A stretch of 64,000 nucleotides of DNA. It comes from Haemophilus parainfluenzae ATCC 33392 (GTDB lineage Bacteria > Pseudomonadota > Gammaproteobacteria > Enterobacterales > Pasteurellaceae). Position numbers and translations under genes: made by a program. Each line of letters begins with the position of its first letter. Positions within the stretch are counted from its first letter, which is position 1. Positions 19,774-30,180 of this stretch are shown in pieces. A model generated the notes under the pieces. That model did not search any database. It saw nothing but the letters and a program-made list of their open reading frames with translations, and was not told the DNA's origin. The stretch covers positions 69,501-133,500 of the forward strand of contig NZ_CP133470.1 in the NCBI RefSeq assembly GCF_031191205.1, read 5' to 3'.

Positions 19774-20331
19774 ATGAAATATAATATTCCTATTTTCCTG
19801 ACGATTCTCCGAGTGATTTTAATTCCATTCTTCGTCTTGGCGTTTTATTTGCCTATCCCTTCCGCGCCTTTTATTACCACTCTTATTTTCTTTATCGCAG
19901 GTGTCACCGACTGGTTTGATGGCTATCTTGCTCGAAAATTAAAACAAACAACTCGCTTCGGTGCTTTCCTTGATCCTGTAGCTGATAAAGTGATGGTTAT
20001 TACTGCCCTTGTGTTAATCGTGGAATATCAACATTCTTTCTGGATTACTATCCCCGCCATTATTATGATTTCACGTGAAATCATAATCTCCGCTTTACGT
20101 GAATGGATGGCTGAATTAGGTGAACGTAATAAAGTGGCCGTTTCATGGATGGGAAAAGTAAAAACCACCTCTCAAATGCTAGCTTTAGGTGGATTACTCT
20201 GGCGATATAACGTTTATATGGAAACCTTGGCAATCATACTACTCTACTTGGCAGCGATTTTAACAGTGTGGTCAATGCTCCAATACTTGAAAGCAGCGAA
20301 AGGTAGCTTGTTAGATAACATTGAATTATAG
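19774..20331 (+). CDS. pgsA: CDP-diacylglycerol-glycerol-3-phosphate 3-phosphatidyltransferase
   Basis: Makes phosphatidylglycerophosphate, the committed step to phosphatidylglycerol and cardiolipin, in the inner membrane. The CDP-alcohol phosphotransferase signature D-x2-D-G-x2-A-R-x8-G-x3-D-x3-D is intact (D46, D49, G50, A53, R54, G63, D67, D71). 185 residues with about four to six helices, the same length as E. coli PgsA (182). An exact uptake signal lies just before the gene (19758). A hairpin of uptake-like arms follows. Confidence 0.95.
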   Translation: MKYNIPIFLTILRVILIPFFVLAFYLPIPSAPFITTLIFFIAGVTDWFDGYLARKLKQTTRFGAFLDPVADKVMVITALVLIVEYQHSFWITIPAIIMISREIIISALREWMAELGERNKVAVSWMGKVKTTSQMLALGGLLWRYNVYMETLAIILLYLAAILTVWSMLQYLKAAKGSLLDNIEL

Positions 20332-20350
20332 AATTGACTAAATTTTAAAT

Positions 20351-20387
20351 AAAAGGTGCGGTTATTTTAATCGCACCTTTTGTTTTT
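20351..20387 (+). terminator. Terminator of pgsA
   Basis: Stem AAAAGGTGCG / CGCACCTTTT with an eleven-base loop and T-rich tail. The arms are one-base variants of the uptake signal. Confidence 0.75.
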
Positions 20388-20430
20388 GAATTATTTTTAA
20401 CCAATCAAAAATTTTTTTTACGAATTTTAT

Positions 20431-20458
20431 TTGACACAATAAGATAAATCCGTAAAAT
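20431..20458 (+). promoter_or_regulatory. Promoter of the tRNA-Gly-Leu-Lys operon
   Basis: Consensus TTGACA (20431-20436), a 16-base spacer, then TAAAAT (20453-20458) and a GC-rich discriminator ACGCCCCG. This is typical of growth-rate-controlled stable-RNA promoters. Confidence 0.8.
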
Positions 20459-20486
20459 ACGCCCCGTTGTTTGGCAACAAGCAAAC

Positions 20487-20562
<76 letters not shown>

Positions 20563-20566
20563 ATTT

Positions 20567-20653
20567 GCCCGAGTGGTGGAATCGGTAGACACAAGGGATT
20601 TAAAATCCCTCGCCTTTCGAGGCGTGCCAGTTCAAGTCTGGCTTCGGGCACCA
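20567..20653 (+). tRNA. tRNA-Leu (TAA)
   Basis: 87 bases including CCA, with a long variable arm (GCCTTTCGAGGC) as in class II tRNAs. The anticodon loop TTTAAAA gives TAA. Only four bases separate it from tRNA-Gly. Confidence 0.97.
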
Positions 20654-20671
20654 TTTCAAAATCATACCAGT

Positions 20672-20747
20672 GGGTCGTTAGCTCAGTCGGTAGAGCAGCG
20701 GACTTTTAATCCGTTGGTCGAAGGTTCGAATCCTTCACGACCCACCA
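20672..20747 (+). tRNA. tRNA-Lys (TTT)
   Basis: 76 bases including CCA. The acceptor GGGTCGT pairs with ACGACCC, and the anticodon loop CTTTTAA gives TTT. Last gene of the tRNA operon, followed by a terminator. Confidence 0.97.
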
Positions 20748-20756
20748 CTTTAAATC

Positions 20757-20780
20757 AGCACCTTAACGGGTGTTTTTTTT
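20757..20780 (+). terminator. Terminator of the tRNA operon
   Basis: A short CACC / GGTG stem with a six-base loop followed by eight T, ten bases after tRNA-Lys. Confidence 0.7.
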
Positions 20781-20883
20781 ATGCCTAAAATTTAGGATAA
20801 AGACTTTCCTACTCTCTTTTTCTAAAAACATATAAAAAAATAACCGCACTTTCGTACGGTTACTTATCTATATTCTAAAATGA

Positions 20884-22308
20884 TTAGCCGTGATAACGTC
20901 CTACGCCTAATTCATCTTCTTTACGAGTTCGGTTCATCACCTCTTGTGGTGATTGTGCAATACGTAATCCCATTTGATCTTCTGTACGCACTACTTCACC
21001 ACGTAGAGAGTTAGTATAAACATCAGTAATCTTGATATCGACAAACTTACCAATCATATCTGGTGAGCCTTGGAAATTAACAATACGGTTGTTTTCAGTA
21101 CGTCCTGTTAATTCCATAATATCTTTCTTAGACGGCCCTTCTACCAATACACGTTGCTCTGTACCAAGCATACGGCGACTATATTGTGCAGCTTGTTGGT
21201 TGATACGCTCTTGTAAAAGATAGAGACGTTGTTTTTTCTCTTCTTCAGAGACATCATCTGGCATATCGGCAGCGGGTGTACCTGGACGCGCAGAATAAAT
21301 AAAGCTAAAGCTCATATCAAAATTCACTTGTGCGATCAGGTTCATTGTTTGTTCAAACTCTTCCTTGGTTTCACCTGGGAAGCCCACAATGAAATCTGAG
21401 CTGATTTGAATATTTGGACGCACCGCACGTAATTTACGAATGATAGATTTATATTCTAACGCGGTATGACCCCGTTTCATCATCGTTAAAATACGGTCTG
21501 AACCAGCTTGTACTGGTAAGTGTACGAAGTCTACCAACTCAGGCGTATCACGATACACATCAATAATATCATCAGTAAATTCGATTGGGTGGCTGGTGGT
21601 AAAACGCAAACGGTCGATACCATCAATGGATGCCACTAAACGTAATAATTCCGCAAATGTACAAATACCACCATCAAATGTCGGGCCACGATATGCGTTT
21701 ACGTTTTGGCCTAATAAATTAATTTCACGTACACCTTGATCAGCCAACTGCGCAATTTCAAATAATACATCATCAACAGGACGGCTCACTTCTTCACCAC
21801 GGGTATAAGGCACCACACAGTAAGTACAATATTTATTACAGCCTTCCATAATGGACACAAACGCAGTTGGGCCTTCTGCACGAGGTTCCGGTAAACGGTC
21901 AAATTTCTCAATCTCAGGGAAACTCACATCCACCACCGAACTTTTACCGCCACGAATTTGATTAATCATTTCTGGTAAGCGATGTAAAGTTTGCGGACCA
22001 AATACGATATCCACGTAAGGTGCACGATGACGAATATGTTCACCTTCTTGTGAAGCCACACAACCGCCCACACCAATCACTAAGTTTGGATTTTGTTTTT
22101 TTAATTCTTTCCAACGACCTAACTGATGGAACACTTTTTCTTGTGCTTTTTCACGGATAGAACAGGTGTTAAGAAGTAACACATCTGCTTCTTCTGGAAT
22201 ATCAGTTAATTCCAAACCATGTGTATTTAAGAGAAGATCGGCCATTTTTGATGAATCATACTCATTCATCTGACAGCCCCATGTTTTAATATGTAATTTT
22301 TGCGTCAT
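20884..22308 (-). CDS. miaB: tRNA-2-methylthio-N6-dimethylallyladenosine synthase MiaB
   Basis: A radical-SAM methylthiotransferase (474 residues, as in E. coli) that adds the 2-methylthio group to i6A37 in tRNAs reading UNN codons. The N-terminal UPF0004 domain carries three cysteines for the auxiliary 4Fe-4S cluster ([27 protein letters not shown]). The radical-SAM cysteines are in [16 protein letters not shown] near residues 154-161. A C-terminal TRAM domain follows. It ends just left of the tRNA operon, whose tRNA-Leu(TAA) is of the class MiaB modifies. Confidence 0.97.
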   Translation of the reverse strand: MTQKLHIKTWGCQMNEYDSSKMADLLLNTHGLELTDIPEEADVLLLNTCSIREKAQEKVFHQLGRWKELKKQNPNLVIGVGGCVASQEGEHIRHRAPYVDIVFGPQTLHRLPEMINQIRGGKSSVVDVSFPEIEKFDRLPEPRAEGPTAFVSIMEGCNKYCTYCVVPYTRGEEVSRPVDDVLFEIAQLADQGVREINLLGQNVNAYRGPTFDGGICTFAELLRLVASIDGIDRLRFTTSHPIEFTDDIIDVYRDTPELVDFVHLPVQAGSDRILTMMKRGHTALEYKSIIRKLRAVRPNIQISSDFIVGFPGETKEEFEQTMNLIAQVNFDMSFSFIYSARPGTPAADMPDDVSEEEKKQRLYLLQERINQQAAQYSRRMLGTEQRVLVEGPSKKDIMELTGRTENNRIVNFQGSPDMIGKFVDIKITDVYTNSLRGEVVRTEDQMGLRIAQSPQEVMNRTRKEDELGVGRYHG

Positions 22309-22418
22309 ATTGCTTAAAAAATAAAGATTAGTAAAAAGATAAAATCGGTCGGCTATTGTACAGATTTGTGGGAATTCTGGCTAGTGTAAAATGGACTTTT
22401 ACCCATTTCGGTATAGAA

Positions 22419-22457
22419 AAAGTGCGGTTAAAATCACCTGAATTTTAACCGCACTTT
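22419..22457 (-). terminator. Inverted uptake-signal pair, terminator of cpdA
   Basis: A long 16-base stem, AAAGTGCGGTTAAAAT pairing with its complement, around a short loop, directly after the cpdA stop. Both arms are exact uptake signals (22420, 22448). Confidence 0.8.
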
Positions 22458-22459
22458 GT

Positions 22460-23284
22460 TTAGTATCCTTCTTCCTCCATATTCGGTAGGAATATTTTTT
22501 GTTTGATTCGTTTCACTCTCGTTTCAATTCGTCCATCTGGATGTAGCTCAATTTCACGCCAACCTGGTTGTAAGGTATCTAAAGCAAAATGGTTGCTGTC
22601 CGGCTTAAATTGAATACAAGTCGCCGGTGTTGCCATGGTTTGATAACCTTGCCAATAGCCATCGACTTCTTGATGAATATGCCCGTATAAAATCCCTTTT
22701 ACATTGTTGAATTGAGCAAGAACAACTGAAAATTCATGAGCATTACGTAAATTATGCTGATCAAGCCATGCTGAATTTGTTGGCAATAAATGGTGGTGTA
22801 ATACAACCAAGCTATGACGTGCTGGATTTTCAGCTAATTTTGTTTTTAACCAATCTAACTGATAAGGGCTCAATTCGCCATGAGGCACACCGAAAACTTG
22901 GCTATCTAACAAAATTACCTGCCAATGTTTACCTAAAAGTAAATGTTTTGACGCATTAATAGGCGATTGGCTTAAATGCTCTGCCATTTTAGGTTGGAAA
23001 TCATGGTTACCCGGAAGCCAAAATACCCATTTATTTAACGGTTTAACCATTTCAACAAATCGCAGATAGCCTTCGTCGCTACTATCTTGTACCAAATCCC
23101 CTGTTGCAAGCACAACATCGTACTCAAAAGACTCTAACTGAATTTCTTTTAACACCTGAGAAAAACTTTCGTGCGTGTTGATACCTAATAAGTCTTTGCT
23201 TGTATCTTTAAACAAATGAGGATCGGTAATTTGTAATAATTTAACAACTTCACTCGCAGGTTCGTATTCAAATCTATTGTTCAT
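22460..23284 (-). CDS. cpdA: 3',5'-cyclic-AMP phosphodiesterase CpdA
   Basis: A cytoplasmic calcineurin-like metallophosphoesterase of 274 residues that degrades cAMP, and so tunes CRP, which in Haemophilus also controls competence. All metal-ligand motifs are present in order: ITDPHLF, TGDLVQDS, LPGNHDFQ, VVLHHHLLP and LYGHIHQEVDG. Seven bases separate it from nudF upstream, so the two are one operon, as in the E. coli nudF-yqiB-cpdA order (yqiB is absent here). Confidence 0.93.
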   Translation of the reverse strand: MNNRFEYEPASEVVKLLQITDPHLFKDTSKDLLGINTHESFSQVLKEIQLESFEYDVVLATGDLVQDSSDEGYLRFVEMVKPLNKWVFWLPGNHDFQPKMAEHLSQSPINASKHLLLGKHWQVILLDSQVFGVPHGELSPYQLDWLKTKLAENPARHSLVVLHHHLLPTNSAWLDQHNLRNAHEFSVVLAQFNNVKGILYGHIHQEVDGYWQGYQTMATPATCIQFKPDSNHFALDTLQPGWREIELHPDGRIETRVKRIKQKIFLPNMEEEGY

Positions 23285-23291
23285 GGGACTC

Positions 23292-23915
23292 CTATTGCCA
23301 GCGTTGCTGCAATTGGGCGTAATTTAATTGAAGCCATTGCAAGCCCATTACTGCAATGCCATTATCAATTTTTCCTTCACACATCCATTGATAGGCTTGT
23401 TCACGTTTCACCACATGAACACGAATGTCTTCATTCTCTTCAGCTAAACCATGAAGTCCCTTGGCTTGCGAGCTATCTACTCGACCGACAAACAAATGAA
23501 TACGTTCGACGACACCACCCGGGCTATCCCACACGCTTAAACAATGTGTGAGATCTTGAACGGATACGCCTGCTTCCTCTTCACTTTCACGCAAAGCGAC
23601 TTCTTCAGGTTGTTCACCCTCTTCTACCATCCCGGCGATCAATTCTAATAACCAAGGGGAACGAGCTGATTCAGGTTGATATGCACCAATACGTACTTGT
23701 TCCACTAAAACCACCGAATCTTCTTTCGGATCGTAAGCTATCACGGCAGAGGCGGCACCTTTTACCAACAACTCTCGTGTTACGATACCACTTTCGCCAC
23801 CGGCAAAAAGCTTGTGTTTGAACTGTACTTTCTTAAGTGTAAAAAAACCTTTATAAACAGTTTCTTCATTAAGAACTTCAATATCATGCTGACTAAACTG
23901 TTGAATTTCTGACAT
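23292..23915 (-). CDS. nudF: ADP-ribose pyrophosphatase NudF
   Basis: A Nudix hydrolase of 207 residues that splits ADP-ribose to AMP and ribose 5-phosphate. The Nudix box G-x5-E-x7-REx2EExG is visible as GMVEEGE...ALRESEEEAG at about residues 95-116. The upstream LLELIAGMVE segment is characteristic of NudF. The ATG at 23915 (MSEIQQF) follows the Shine-Dalgarno GGGAG, so the longer frame to 23954 is unlikely. It leads into cpdA seven bases downstream. Confidence 0.93.
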   Translation of the reverse strand: MSEIQQFSQHDIEVLNEETVYKGFFTLKKVQFKHKLFAGGESGIVTRELLVKGAASAVIAYDPKEDSVVLVEQVRIGAYQPESARSPWLLELIAGMVEEGEQPEEVALRESEEEAGVSVQDLTHCLSVWDSPGGVVERIHLFVGRVDSSQAKGLHGLAEENEDIRVHVVKREQAYQWMCEGKIDNGIAVMGLQWLQLNYAQLQQRWQ

Positions 23916-24011
23916 CGTAAATCTCCCAATACTGAGGTCGCATGATACTCTCATAGAAAAATAAAAAAAACCAAACCGCCCGTGTTTTTGTCGAAACTTT
24001 GAAGCTGGTCA

Positions 24012-24055
24012 CAAAAAAAGAAAACCTATGATGATTTCTTATTCATCATAGGTTT
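24012..24055 (-). terminator. Terminator of xseA
   Basis: A perfect 13-base stem AAACCTATGATGA / TCATCATAGGTTT, eight-base loop, T-run on the minus strand. Confidence 0.85.
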
Positions 24056-24075
24056 ACATTAAACATTTATTTAAA

Positions 24076-25395
24076 TTAACAAACGCGGCTGGTAATTTCC
24101 CCATCAGCTACCTTCGTTTTAATGGTGTCGCCTGTTTTGACTTGTTTCACACTCACAATAGCATGTCCTTTGACATCTTCTGCGATGGAATATCCTCGTG
24201 CTAATACTTTTAATGGACTTAATCCATCTAACTTGCCACACAATGTTGCCAATTTATTTTGACGTTCCGTGACTTGACGATTCGCCCCTAAATTTAACCG
24301 CACTTGTAACTGAGCTAAATATTGGGATTGTTTTTGCAACCGATAAGGCAACGGATTTTGTTTTAAGCGTGCTGAAAGTGCGGTCAATTTTTGCTGCGTT
24401 TTATCCATTTGACGTTGCATCGCCAAGACCAAACGATGATGTAATTGCTCCGTTCTAGCTTTTTGCATCAACAATTGATTTTGCGGATGTTGATTTTGCA
24501 GGCGTAAACGTAACTGTTGTAAACGTTGTTGTTGATGACTAAAAATACGATCTAACGCCATCTCCAATCGCTGTTGCTTATAAGCTAACTGTTGAAGTAA
24601 TTCCTGCTGATTGCGACTCACTAACTCTGCCGCTGCAGACGGTGTCGGTGCTCGTAAATCAGCTACAAAATCGGCAATGGTAACATCCGTTTCGTGACCG
24701 ACTGCACTGATAATCGGTAAATTAGAACGGAATATAGCACGCGCGACTTCTTCTTCATTAAAGCACCAAAGATCTTCTAAGGAACCACCACCACGGCCGA
24801 CAATCAATACATCCACTTCTTGACGAGCATTAGCGAGTTCGATCATTTGGACGATTTCAGCCGTTGCTTCTTTGCCTTGCACTGCCGTTGGGTAAATCAC
24901 AACCTTTAAACTGGGATCGCGGCGAGCCAAAATATGTAAAATATCCTGCAACGCTGCGCCAGTCGAAGAGGTAACAATCCCCACCGCTTTAGCAAAGTCC
25001 GGTAAGCTTTTCTTCAAATTTTGTGCAAACAACCCTTCAGCCGCCAATTTCATTTTTAACGCTTCAAATTGCTGTTGCAACAAGCCTTCACCCGCAGGGT
25101 GCATAGATTCGATAATCAGCTGATAATCACCGCGAGGCTCATATAAACTGACATTTGCCCGCACCAAGACCTGCATACCATTTTGCGGACGAAATCCCAC
25201 CCGCAAATTTTTCATGCGGAACATCGCGCCACGCACTTGGGCATTCTCATCTTTTAAGGTCAAATACCAATGTCCCGACACCGGTTGGGTGAAATTAGAA
25301 ATCTCCCCTGTAAGCCAAATCTGTGAAAAATGCCCTTCTAGCATTTGGCGGGCAGCGCTGTTCAGTTGGGAAACGGAGTAAATGTTTTCAGACAT
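24076..25395 (-). CDS. xseA: Exodeoxyribonuclease VII large subunit
   Basis: The 439-residue catalytic subunit of the ExoVII single-strand DNA exonuclease. It begins with an OB fold ([23 protein letters not shown], about residues 27-100), followed by the catalytic domain ([56 protein letters not shown]). A long glutamine-rich coiled coil (about residues 265-395) and a C-terminal anchor (LARGYSI) complete it. The ATG overlaps the upstream roxA stop by one base (TAATG), implying coupling. The small subunit xseB is not in the window. Confidence 0.96.
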   Translation of the reverse strand: MSENIYSVSQLNSAARQMLEGHFSQIWLTGEISNFTQPVSGHWYLTLKDENAQVRGAMFRMKNLRVGFRPQNGMQVLVRANVSLYEPRGDYQLIIESMHPAGEGLLQQQFEALKMKLAAEGLFAQNLKKSLPDFAKAVGIVTSSTGAALQDILHILARRDPSLKVVIYPTAVQGKEATAEIVQMIELANARQEVDVLIVGRGGGSLEDLWCFNEEEVARAIFRSNLPIISAVGHETDVTIADFVADLRAPTPSAAAELVSRNQQELLQQLAYKQQRLEMALDRIFSHQQQRLQQLRLRLQNQHPQNQLLMQKARTEQLHHRLVLAMQRQMDKTQQKLTALSARLKQNPLPYRLQKQSQYLAQLQVRLNLGANRQVTERQNKLATLCGKLDGLSPLKVLARGYSIAEDVKGHAIVSVKQVKTGDTIKTKVADGEITSRVC

Positions 25396-26606
25396 TATTC
25401 AATCAACACCCAACCGTCATCTAGCCAGTTACAAATCGAATCAAGTAATAATTCCATTGTACTTTCAGGATCTTCCGTATCATTCACTAAATTATTTAAG
25501 AATGCCCAATCTAGCGCTTCACCATCAGAAAGGCGTTTCAACACTTCCGCTTCAATAACATTCACTTCATCCAACCATTCGCCATTCGCATAAATGCGGA
25601 GCGGATTTTCGGTGTAAAGTAATTTGCAGTTATTGTCCTGCATTAATACACCTTGTTCCTCTTCTAAAATTGACCGCACTTCGTCAGGATCGGACATTTC
25701 ATCGGATACCAACATTTCATAACGACGTGAACTCACTGTGCCTGCTACTGCTTGTTTGAACAAGGCATCAAAGGCTTCTGACTCTGCCAATTTCGCTAAG
25801 AATTGCTTTTTCATTGCTTGAATATTTTCATCCGCCAATTTGCCCGTACTTTGCTCTGATTGCGTTAAGCGTAACGGTAATTGGAATTCGCTTAAATTCA
25901 ATTCAGGATCTTGATGACAAAACGCTTTGTTCACGTTATCGAAAATGTCTGCTAAATTCGGGTAACGCAAACCAAAAGAAAAGGTCAAACAATCATCTTC
26001 TGCCACACCGTAATGCGACATACGAGCCGGAATATAAAGAATATCGCCTGGGTTCATCACTTCATCAATCACTAATTCGCCCATATCATCAAAAATACGA
26101 ATCGGCTGATTCGGTTTGAATTCTGTAGAAGAATCACACCATTTGCCTAACTGCCAACGACGATGACCATAGCCTTGTACCAAGAATACATCATATTCGT
26201 CATAATGCTTACCTACAGAACCACCTTTAGGTGCATAGGACACCATAATATCGTCGCGTTGCCATTGTGGGATAAAGCCAAATTTATTCCAAAGCTGACC
26301 GAGTTCTGTGCTCCATTGTTCTAAATTTTGGACGAGCACCGACCATTTCTCGGGTACATCTGCAAAATCTTCTTCAGATAACGGACTGAAAAACACTTTC
26401 CAATTATCCTCTGAAAAGGTTTTTACTAAGCGAGCCGTCACTTCTTCGCCTTGTGCTAATTCGATAATATCCTCAGGCTCGAATTGTCCAACAATTTCAG
26501 GCAAACCATTACGAATAATCAATGGCTTTTTCTGCCAATAATCACGCAGGAAAATTTCAGGGGTAATGCCATCTGGCAGACAATATTGGTTGGAAAGTGC
26601 GGTCAT
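25395..26606 (-). CDS. roxA: 50S ribosomal protein L16 arginine hydroxylase (JmjC oxygenase, RoxA/YcfD)
   Basis: A 2-oxoglutarate/Fe(II) oxygenase of 403 residues that hydroxylates an arginine of ribosomal protein L16. The JmjC metal site is HYDEYD (HxD) near residue 140, with the second histidine in [12 protein letters not shown] winged-helix C-terminal dimerisation region follows. Length is close to E. coli YcfD (373), slightly longer. It lies between rnfH (three-base gap) and xseA (one-base overlap), so the three form one operon. An uptake signal overlaps its translation start region (26595). Confidence 0.93.
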   Translation of the reverse strand: MTALSNQYCLPDGITPEIFLRDYWQKKPLIIRNGLPEIVGQFEPEDIIELAQGEEVTARLVKTFSEDNWKVFFSPLSEEDFADVPEKWSVLVQNLEQWSTELGQLWNKFGFIPQWQRDDIMVSYAPKGGSVGKHYDEYDVFLVQGYGHRRWQLGKWCDSSTEFKPNQPIRIFDDMGELVIDEVMNPGDILYIPARMSHYGVAEDDCLTFSFGLRYPNLADIFDNVNKAFCHQDPELNLSEFQLPLRLTQSEQSTGKLADENIQAMKKQFLAKLAESEAFDALFKQAVAGTVSSRRYEMLVSDEMSDPDEVRSILEEEQGVLMQDNNCKLLYTENPLRIYANGEWLDEVNVIEAEVLKRLSDGEALDWAFLNNLVNDTEDPESTMELLLDSICNWLDDGWVLIE

Positions 26607-26609
26607 TTT

Positions 26610-26936
26610 TTACTCCTTTTCCTGTTTTTCTTGTTGGGCTTTTTCTTGTGCTGCTTTGGCTTGCTCTGCTGCACGTTTACGACGAATTTCTTTAGGATCG
26701 GCTAATAATGGACGGTAAATTTCAATACGATCACCATCTTTTAATTGATCCGTTAATTTGGCTGGACGGGAATAAATCCCGACTTTATTCTCGCGCAAAT
26801 CGATCTCGGTAAACTGTTGTAAAATGCCTGATTGTAAAATAGCCGTTTGGATCATCGTGCCTTCATCCACTTTGAAGGACTTCAAATAATAACGATCCGG
26901 CAAGGCATAGGCGATTTCAATATTAATTTGGTTCAT
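26610..26936 (-). CDS. rnfH: RnfH family protein (UPF0125)
   Basis: A 108-residue protein with a beta-grasp (ubiquitin/ThiS-like) fold: NIEIAYALPDRYYLKSF, then GIYSRPAKLTDQLKDGDRIEIYRPL. This matches the RnfH/RatB family. The last 20 residues are a charged alanine/lysine/glutamate helix. Its function is not settled; in E. coli the gene pairs with ratA beside smpB, neither of which is present here. It is first in the rnfH-roxA-xseA operon. Confidence 0.88.
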   Translation of the reverse strand: MNQINIEIAYALPDRYYLKSFKVDEGTMIQTAILQSGILQQFTEIDLRENKVGIYSRPAKLTDQLKDGDRIEIYRPLLADPKEIRRKRAAEQAKAAQEKAQQEKQEKE

Positions 26937-27017
26937 GTCTTATTCTGTCTTGATGAGTTTTCCGTTATTATAGCGGAAAAGTGCGGTCAATATTAACGAT
27001 AAAATCAGGAGTTCATC

Positions 27018-27434
27018 ATGAATTGGGTATTTTTTGCCATTGGTTCAGCCTTTTTCGCTGGGCTTACCGCTATTTTAGGAAAATTAGGGGTTGAAGGCAT
27101 TAACAGCAATCTTGCGACCTTTATCCGCACAATTGTGGTGTTACTCGTTACAGCGGGTATCATTAGCGCACGTAACGAATGGCAACTGCCACAACATATT
27201 GCAGCAAAACCGTTTACCTTTTTAATTCTTTCTGGTGTTGCCACGGGTCTATCTTGGCTTTGCTATTATCGCGCATTGCAAATGGCACCCGCCTCTTGGG
27301 TTGCGCCCATTGATAAACTCAGTGTCGTGATTGCCATTATTTTAGGTGTGGTATTGTTAGGCGAACCTTTAAGTATGAAATTAGTTATGGGAAGTCTATT
27401 AATTCTCTCAGGCGTTTTAGTCTTAGCCTTATAG
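27018..27434 (+). CDS. Small EamA/DMT-family transporter
   Basis: A 138-residue inner-membrane protein with about five helices that make up a single EamA repeat; most drug/metabolite transporters carry two. The GLSWLCYYRALQMAPASWVAPIDKLSVV segment is the family signature. A single-repeat protein probably dimerises. The substrate is unknown. It is divergent from rnfH, with an exact uptake signal between the two genes (26979). Confidence 0.85.
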   Translation: MNWVFFAIGSAFFAGLTAILGKLGVEGINSNLATFIRTIVVLLVTAGIISARNEWQLPQHIAAKPFTFLILSGVATGLSWLCYYRALQMAPASWVAPIDKLSVVIAIILGVVLLGEPLSMKLVMGSLLILSGVLVLAL

Positions 27435-27494
27435 ATTGAGAAATTAGCCCTTTTTCGCTACAATACGCCACTATTTTTATTCAAGCAGAAAACT

Positions 27495-28079
27495 ATGTCT
27501 GAAATTAAACTCATCGTGGGGCTGGGAAACCCTGGCGATAAATATGCGGAAACCCGCCACAATGCAGGTGAATGGCTGATTGAGCGTTTGGCTCGTCGCT
27601 TTAATGTTTCGCTTAATGCAGAAAATAAATTCTTCGGTTATGTAGGAAAAACACTGATTAACGGCAAAGAAGTCCGTTTTTTAGTGCCAACGACGTTTAT
27701 GAATTTAAGTGGAAAAGCGGTAGGCGCACTTGCTAATTTTTATCGCATTAAACCAGAAGAAATTTTAGTGCTACACGATGAATTAGATTTACCGCCGGGC
27801 ACCGTAAAATTAAAACAAGGTGGCGGACATGGCGGTCACAATGGTTTAAAAGATATCGTAGCTCAGCTTGGTAACAGCAATAATTTCTATCGTTTACGCA
27901 TTGGCATTGGCCATCCTGGACACCGTGATTTAGTTTCAGGTTTTGTGCTTAACAAACCCGCGCCAGCAGAAAGAGAAGTACTCGATAAAGCGTTAGACGA
28001 AGCCACCGATTGCATTGAATTGCTTTTCAAAGAAGGTATGGTGAAAGCCACCAATCGCTTAAACAGTTTTAAAATTTAA
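27495..28079 (+). CDS. pth: Peptidyl-tRNA hydrolase
   Basis: Releases tRNA from prematurely dropped peptidyl-tRNA; essential in most bacteria. 194 residues as in E. coli. The catalytic residues are visible: N12 in GLGNPG, H22 in RHNAG, and the aspartate in [12 protein letters not shown]. The [12 protein letters not shown] loop is intact. It is followed by ychF, the conserved pth-ychF order of gammaproteobacteria, with an inverted uptake-signal pair between them. Confidence 0.97.
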   Translation: MSEIKLIVGLGNPGDKYAETRHNAGEWLIERLARRFNVSLNAENKFFGYVGKTLINGKEVRFLVPTTFMNLSGKAVGALANFYRIKPEEILVLHDELDLPPGTVKLKQGGGHGGHNGLKDIVAQLGNSNNFYRLRIGIGHPGHRDLVSGFVLNKPAPAEREVLDKALDEATDCIELLFKEGMVKATNRLNSFKI

Positions 28080-28083
28080 CTCA

Positions 28084-28123
28084 AAAGTGCGGTGAAAAAA
28101 CACCATAAATTTTAACCGCACTT
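28084..28123. repeat. Inverted uptake-signal pair between pth and ychF
   Basis: Exact copies AAGTGCGGT (28085) and ACCGCACTT (28115) face each other 21 bases apart. There is no T-tract after the stem, so as an intrinsic terminator it would be weak, and pth and ychF may be partly cotranscribed. Confidence 0.7.
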
Positions 28124-28146
28124 ACGCTCACAATAAGGAAAACATC

Positions 28147-29238
28147 ATGGGATTTAAATGTGGTATCGTTGGTTTGCCAAATGTCGGTAAATCTACCCTT
28201 TTTAATGCATTAACCAAAGCCGGTATCGAAGCGGCAAACTATCCGTTCTGTACAATCGAACCAAATACTGGGGTGGTACCAATGCCGGATCCGCGTTTAG
28301 ATGCGTTAGCGGAAATTGTTAAACCTGAACGAGTTTTGCCAACCACTATGGAGTTTGTGGATATCGCTGGTTTGGTTGCGGGTGCAAGTAAAGGTGAAGG
28401 CTTAGGGAATAAATTCCTAGCTAATATCCGTGAAACGGATGCAATTGGTCATGTTGTTCGTTGTTTTGAAAATGATGACATCGTGCACGTTGCAGGTAAG
28501 ATCGATCCATTAAGTGATATCGAAACCATCAATACCGAATTAGCACTAGCTGACTTAGACAGCTGCGAACGTGCAATCCAACGTTTACAAAAACGTGCAA
28601 AAGGTGGCGATAAAGACGCAAAATTTGAGCTATCTGTGATGGAAAAAATCCTTCCTGTACTTTCTGAAGCGGGCATGATTCGTTCTGTTGCGTTAGATAA
28701 AGATGAGTTATTAGCAATTAAAAGCTATAACTTCCTCACATTAAAACCAACCATGTACATTGCTAACGTGAATGAAGACGGTTTTGAAAATAACCCTTAT
28801 TTAGACAAAGTACGTGAGTTTGCAAAAAAAGAAGGCTCTGTTGTGGTGCCTGTATGTGCGGCGATTGAAGCTGAAATTGCAGAGCTTGATGACGATGAAA
28901 AAATCGAATTCTTACAAGATCTTGGCATTGAAGAACCTGGCTTAAACCGTGTAATTCGTGCAGGTTATGCTTTATTAAATCTTCAAACCTACTTCACTGC
29001 GGGAGTGAAAGAAGTGCGCGCATGGACGGTTTCTGTTGGTGCAACCGCCCCTAAAGCAGCAGCCGTAATTCACACTGACTTTGAAAAAGGCTTCATCCGT
29101 GCAGAAGTGATTGCTTACGATGACTTCATCCAATTCAAAGGTGAAAACGGAGCAAAAGAAGCAGGTAAATGGCGCTTAGAAGGTAAAGACTACATCGTTC
29201 AAGATGGTGATGTCATGCACTTCCGCTTTAACGTATAA
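28147..29238 (+). CDS. ychF: Redox-responsive ATPase/GTPase YchF
   Basis: An Obg-family P-loop protein of 363 residues (E. coli YchF also 363). G1 is [14 protein letters not shown] at residues 8-21. The G4 position reads NVNE rather than NKxD, the family change that favours ATP over GTP. A coiled-coil insertion and C-terminal TGS domain ([19 protein letters not shown]) follow. It binds ribosomes and modulates oxidative-stress responses. A terminator hairpin follows the gene. Confidence 0.96.
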   Translation: MGFKCGIVGLPNVGKSTLFNALTKAGIEAANYPFCTIEPNTGVVPMPDPRLDALAEIVKPERVLPTTMEFVDIAGLVAGASKGEGLGNKFLANIRETDAIGHVVRCFENDDIVHVAGKIDPLSDIETINTELALADLDSCERAIQRLQKRAKGGDKDAKFELSVMEKILPVLSEAGMIRSVALDKDELLAIKSYNFLTLKPTMYIANVNEDGFENNPYLDKVREFAKKEGSVVVPVCAAIEAEIAELDDDEKIEFLQDLGIEEPGLNRVIRAGYALLNLQTYFTAGVKEVRAWTVSVGATAPKAAAVIHTDFEKGFIRAEVIAYDDFIQFKGENGAKEAGKWRLEGKDYIVQDGDVMHFRFNV

Positions 29239-29246
29239 AAACGCTT

Positions 29247-29275
29247 CAGACCGCATAACTATGCGGTCTTTTTGT
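29247..29275 (+). terminator. Terminator of ychF
   Basis: Stem AGACCGCATA / TATGCGGTCT with a T-tract, ten bases after the stop. Confidence 0.8.
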
Positions 29276-29295
29276 ATTTATAAAAGGAAAAAACA

Positions 29296-30156
29296 ATGTC
29301 AGATAAATTAAATCAGCTCATCGAATTGTTAAAATTAGAAAAAATTGATGATCTTATCTTTCGCGGAGCCTGTGAAGACTTAGGTTTCCGTCAAGTGTTT
29401 GGCGGTCAAGTAGTCGCTCAATCTCTGTCTGCTGCAATGCAGGTTGCCCCTCCTGAGCGTGTACTCCACTCTTGTCATGCTTACTTTTTAGCGCCTGGCG
29501 ACAGTCAATACCCGATTATTTATGACGTGGAAACTTTACGTGAAGGACGTAACTTCTCTGCATTACGCGTAAAAGCCATTCAACATAAAAATGTGATTTG
29601 TCACGTCACCGCCTCATTTCAAGTACCCGAAGAAGGTTTTAACCATCAATCAGTCATGCCGCAAGTGCCGGGGCCAGAACAATGTATTGATGAGCACGAA
29701 ATCATGTTAAAAGTGGCGCAAACTTTGCCTGAAAGTTTGAGTGAAAAATTTGCCCAAGAACGACCATTTCAGATTCATAGCCGATATTTGAACAATCCAT
29801 TTGATGGCCGAGAACTGCCCCCCGAACAATATGCTTGGTTTAAAACCAATGGAGAAGCGCCACTAGATTTGCAGACTCAACAATGTCTCTTGGCCTATTT
29901 TTCTGATTTTCACTGTATTTTGACCGCACTTCACCCACATGGGAAAGGCTTTTTACAGAAAGGGATGAAAGTGGCCACGATCGACCACAGTATTTGGTTC
30001 CACCGTCCTTTCAATTTAAATAATTGGCATTTACATGCCATTGAAAGTAACAATGCTTTTGCGGGACGTGGTTTAGCGAGAGGGCAAATTTTTGCTGCAG
30101 ATGGCACACTAATTGCCACCACACAGCAGGAAGGTTTAATTCGTTATCAAGAATAA
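29296..30156 (+). CDS. tesB: Acyl-CoA thioesterase II
   Basis: A double-hotdog thioesterase of 286 residues (E. coli TesB 286) that hydrolyses medium- and long-chain acyl-CoAs. The N-terminal hotdog has RQVFGGQVVAQSLSAA and HSCHAYFLAPGD. The C-terminal one has SIWFHRPFNLNNWHLHAIES and ends in GLIRYQE. The stop codon is immediately followed by an exact uptake signal (30156). It converges with rnhA with only 24 bases between. Confidence 0.95.
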   Translation: MSDKLNQLIELLKLEKIDDLIFRGACEDLGFRQVFGGQVVAQSLSAAMQVAPPERVLHSCHAYFLAPGDSQYPIIYDVETLREGRNFSALRVKAIQHKNVICHVTASFQVPEEGFNHQSVMPQVPGPEQCIDEHEIMLKVAQTLPESLSEKFAQERPFQIHSRYLNNPFDGRELPPEQYAWFKTNGEAPLDLQTQQCLLAYFSDFHCILTALHPHGKGFLQKGMKVATIDHSIWFHRPFNLNNWHLHAIESNNAFAGRGLARGQIFAADGTLIATTQQEGLIRYQE

Positions 30157-30180
30157 CCGCACTTTAAAATAAGGTGCAGA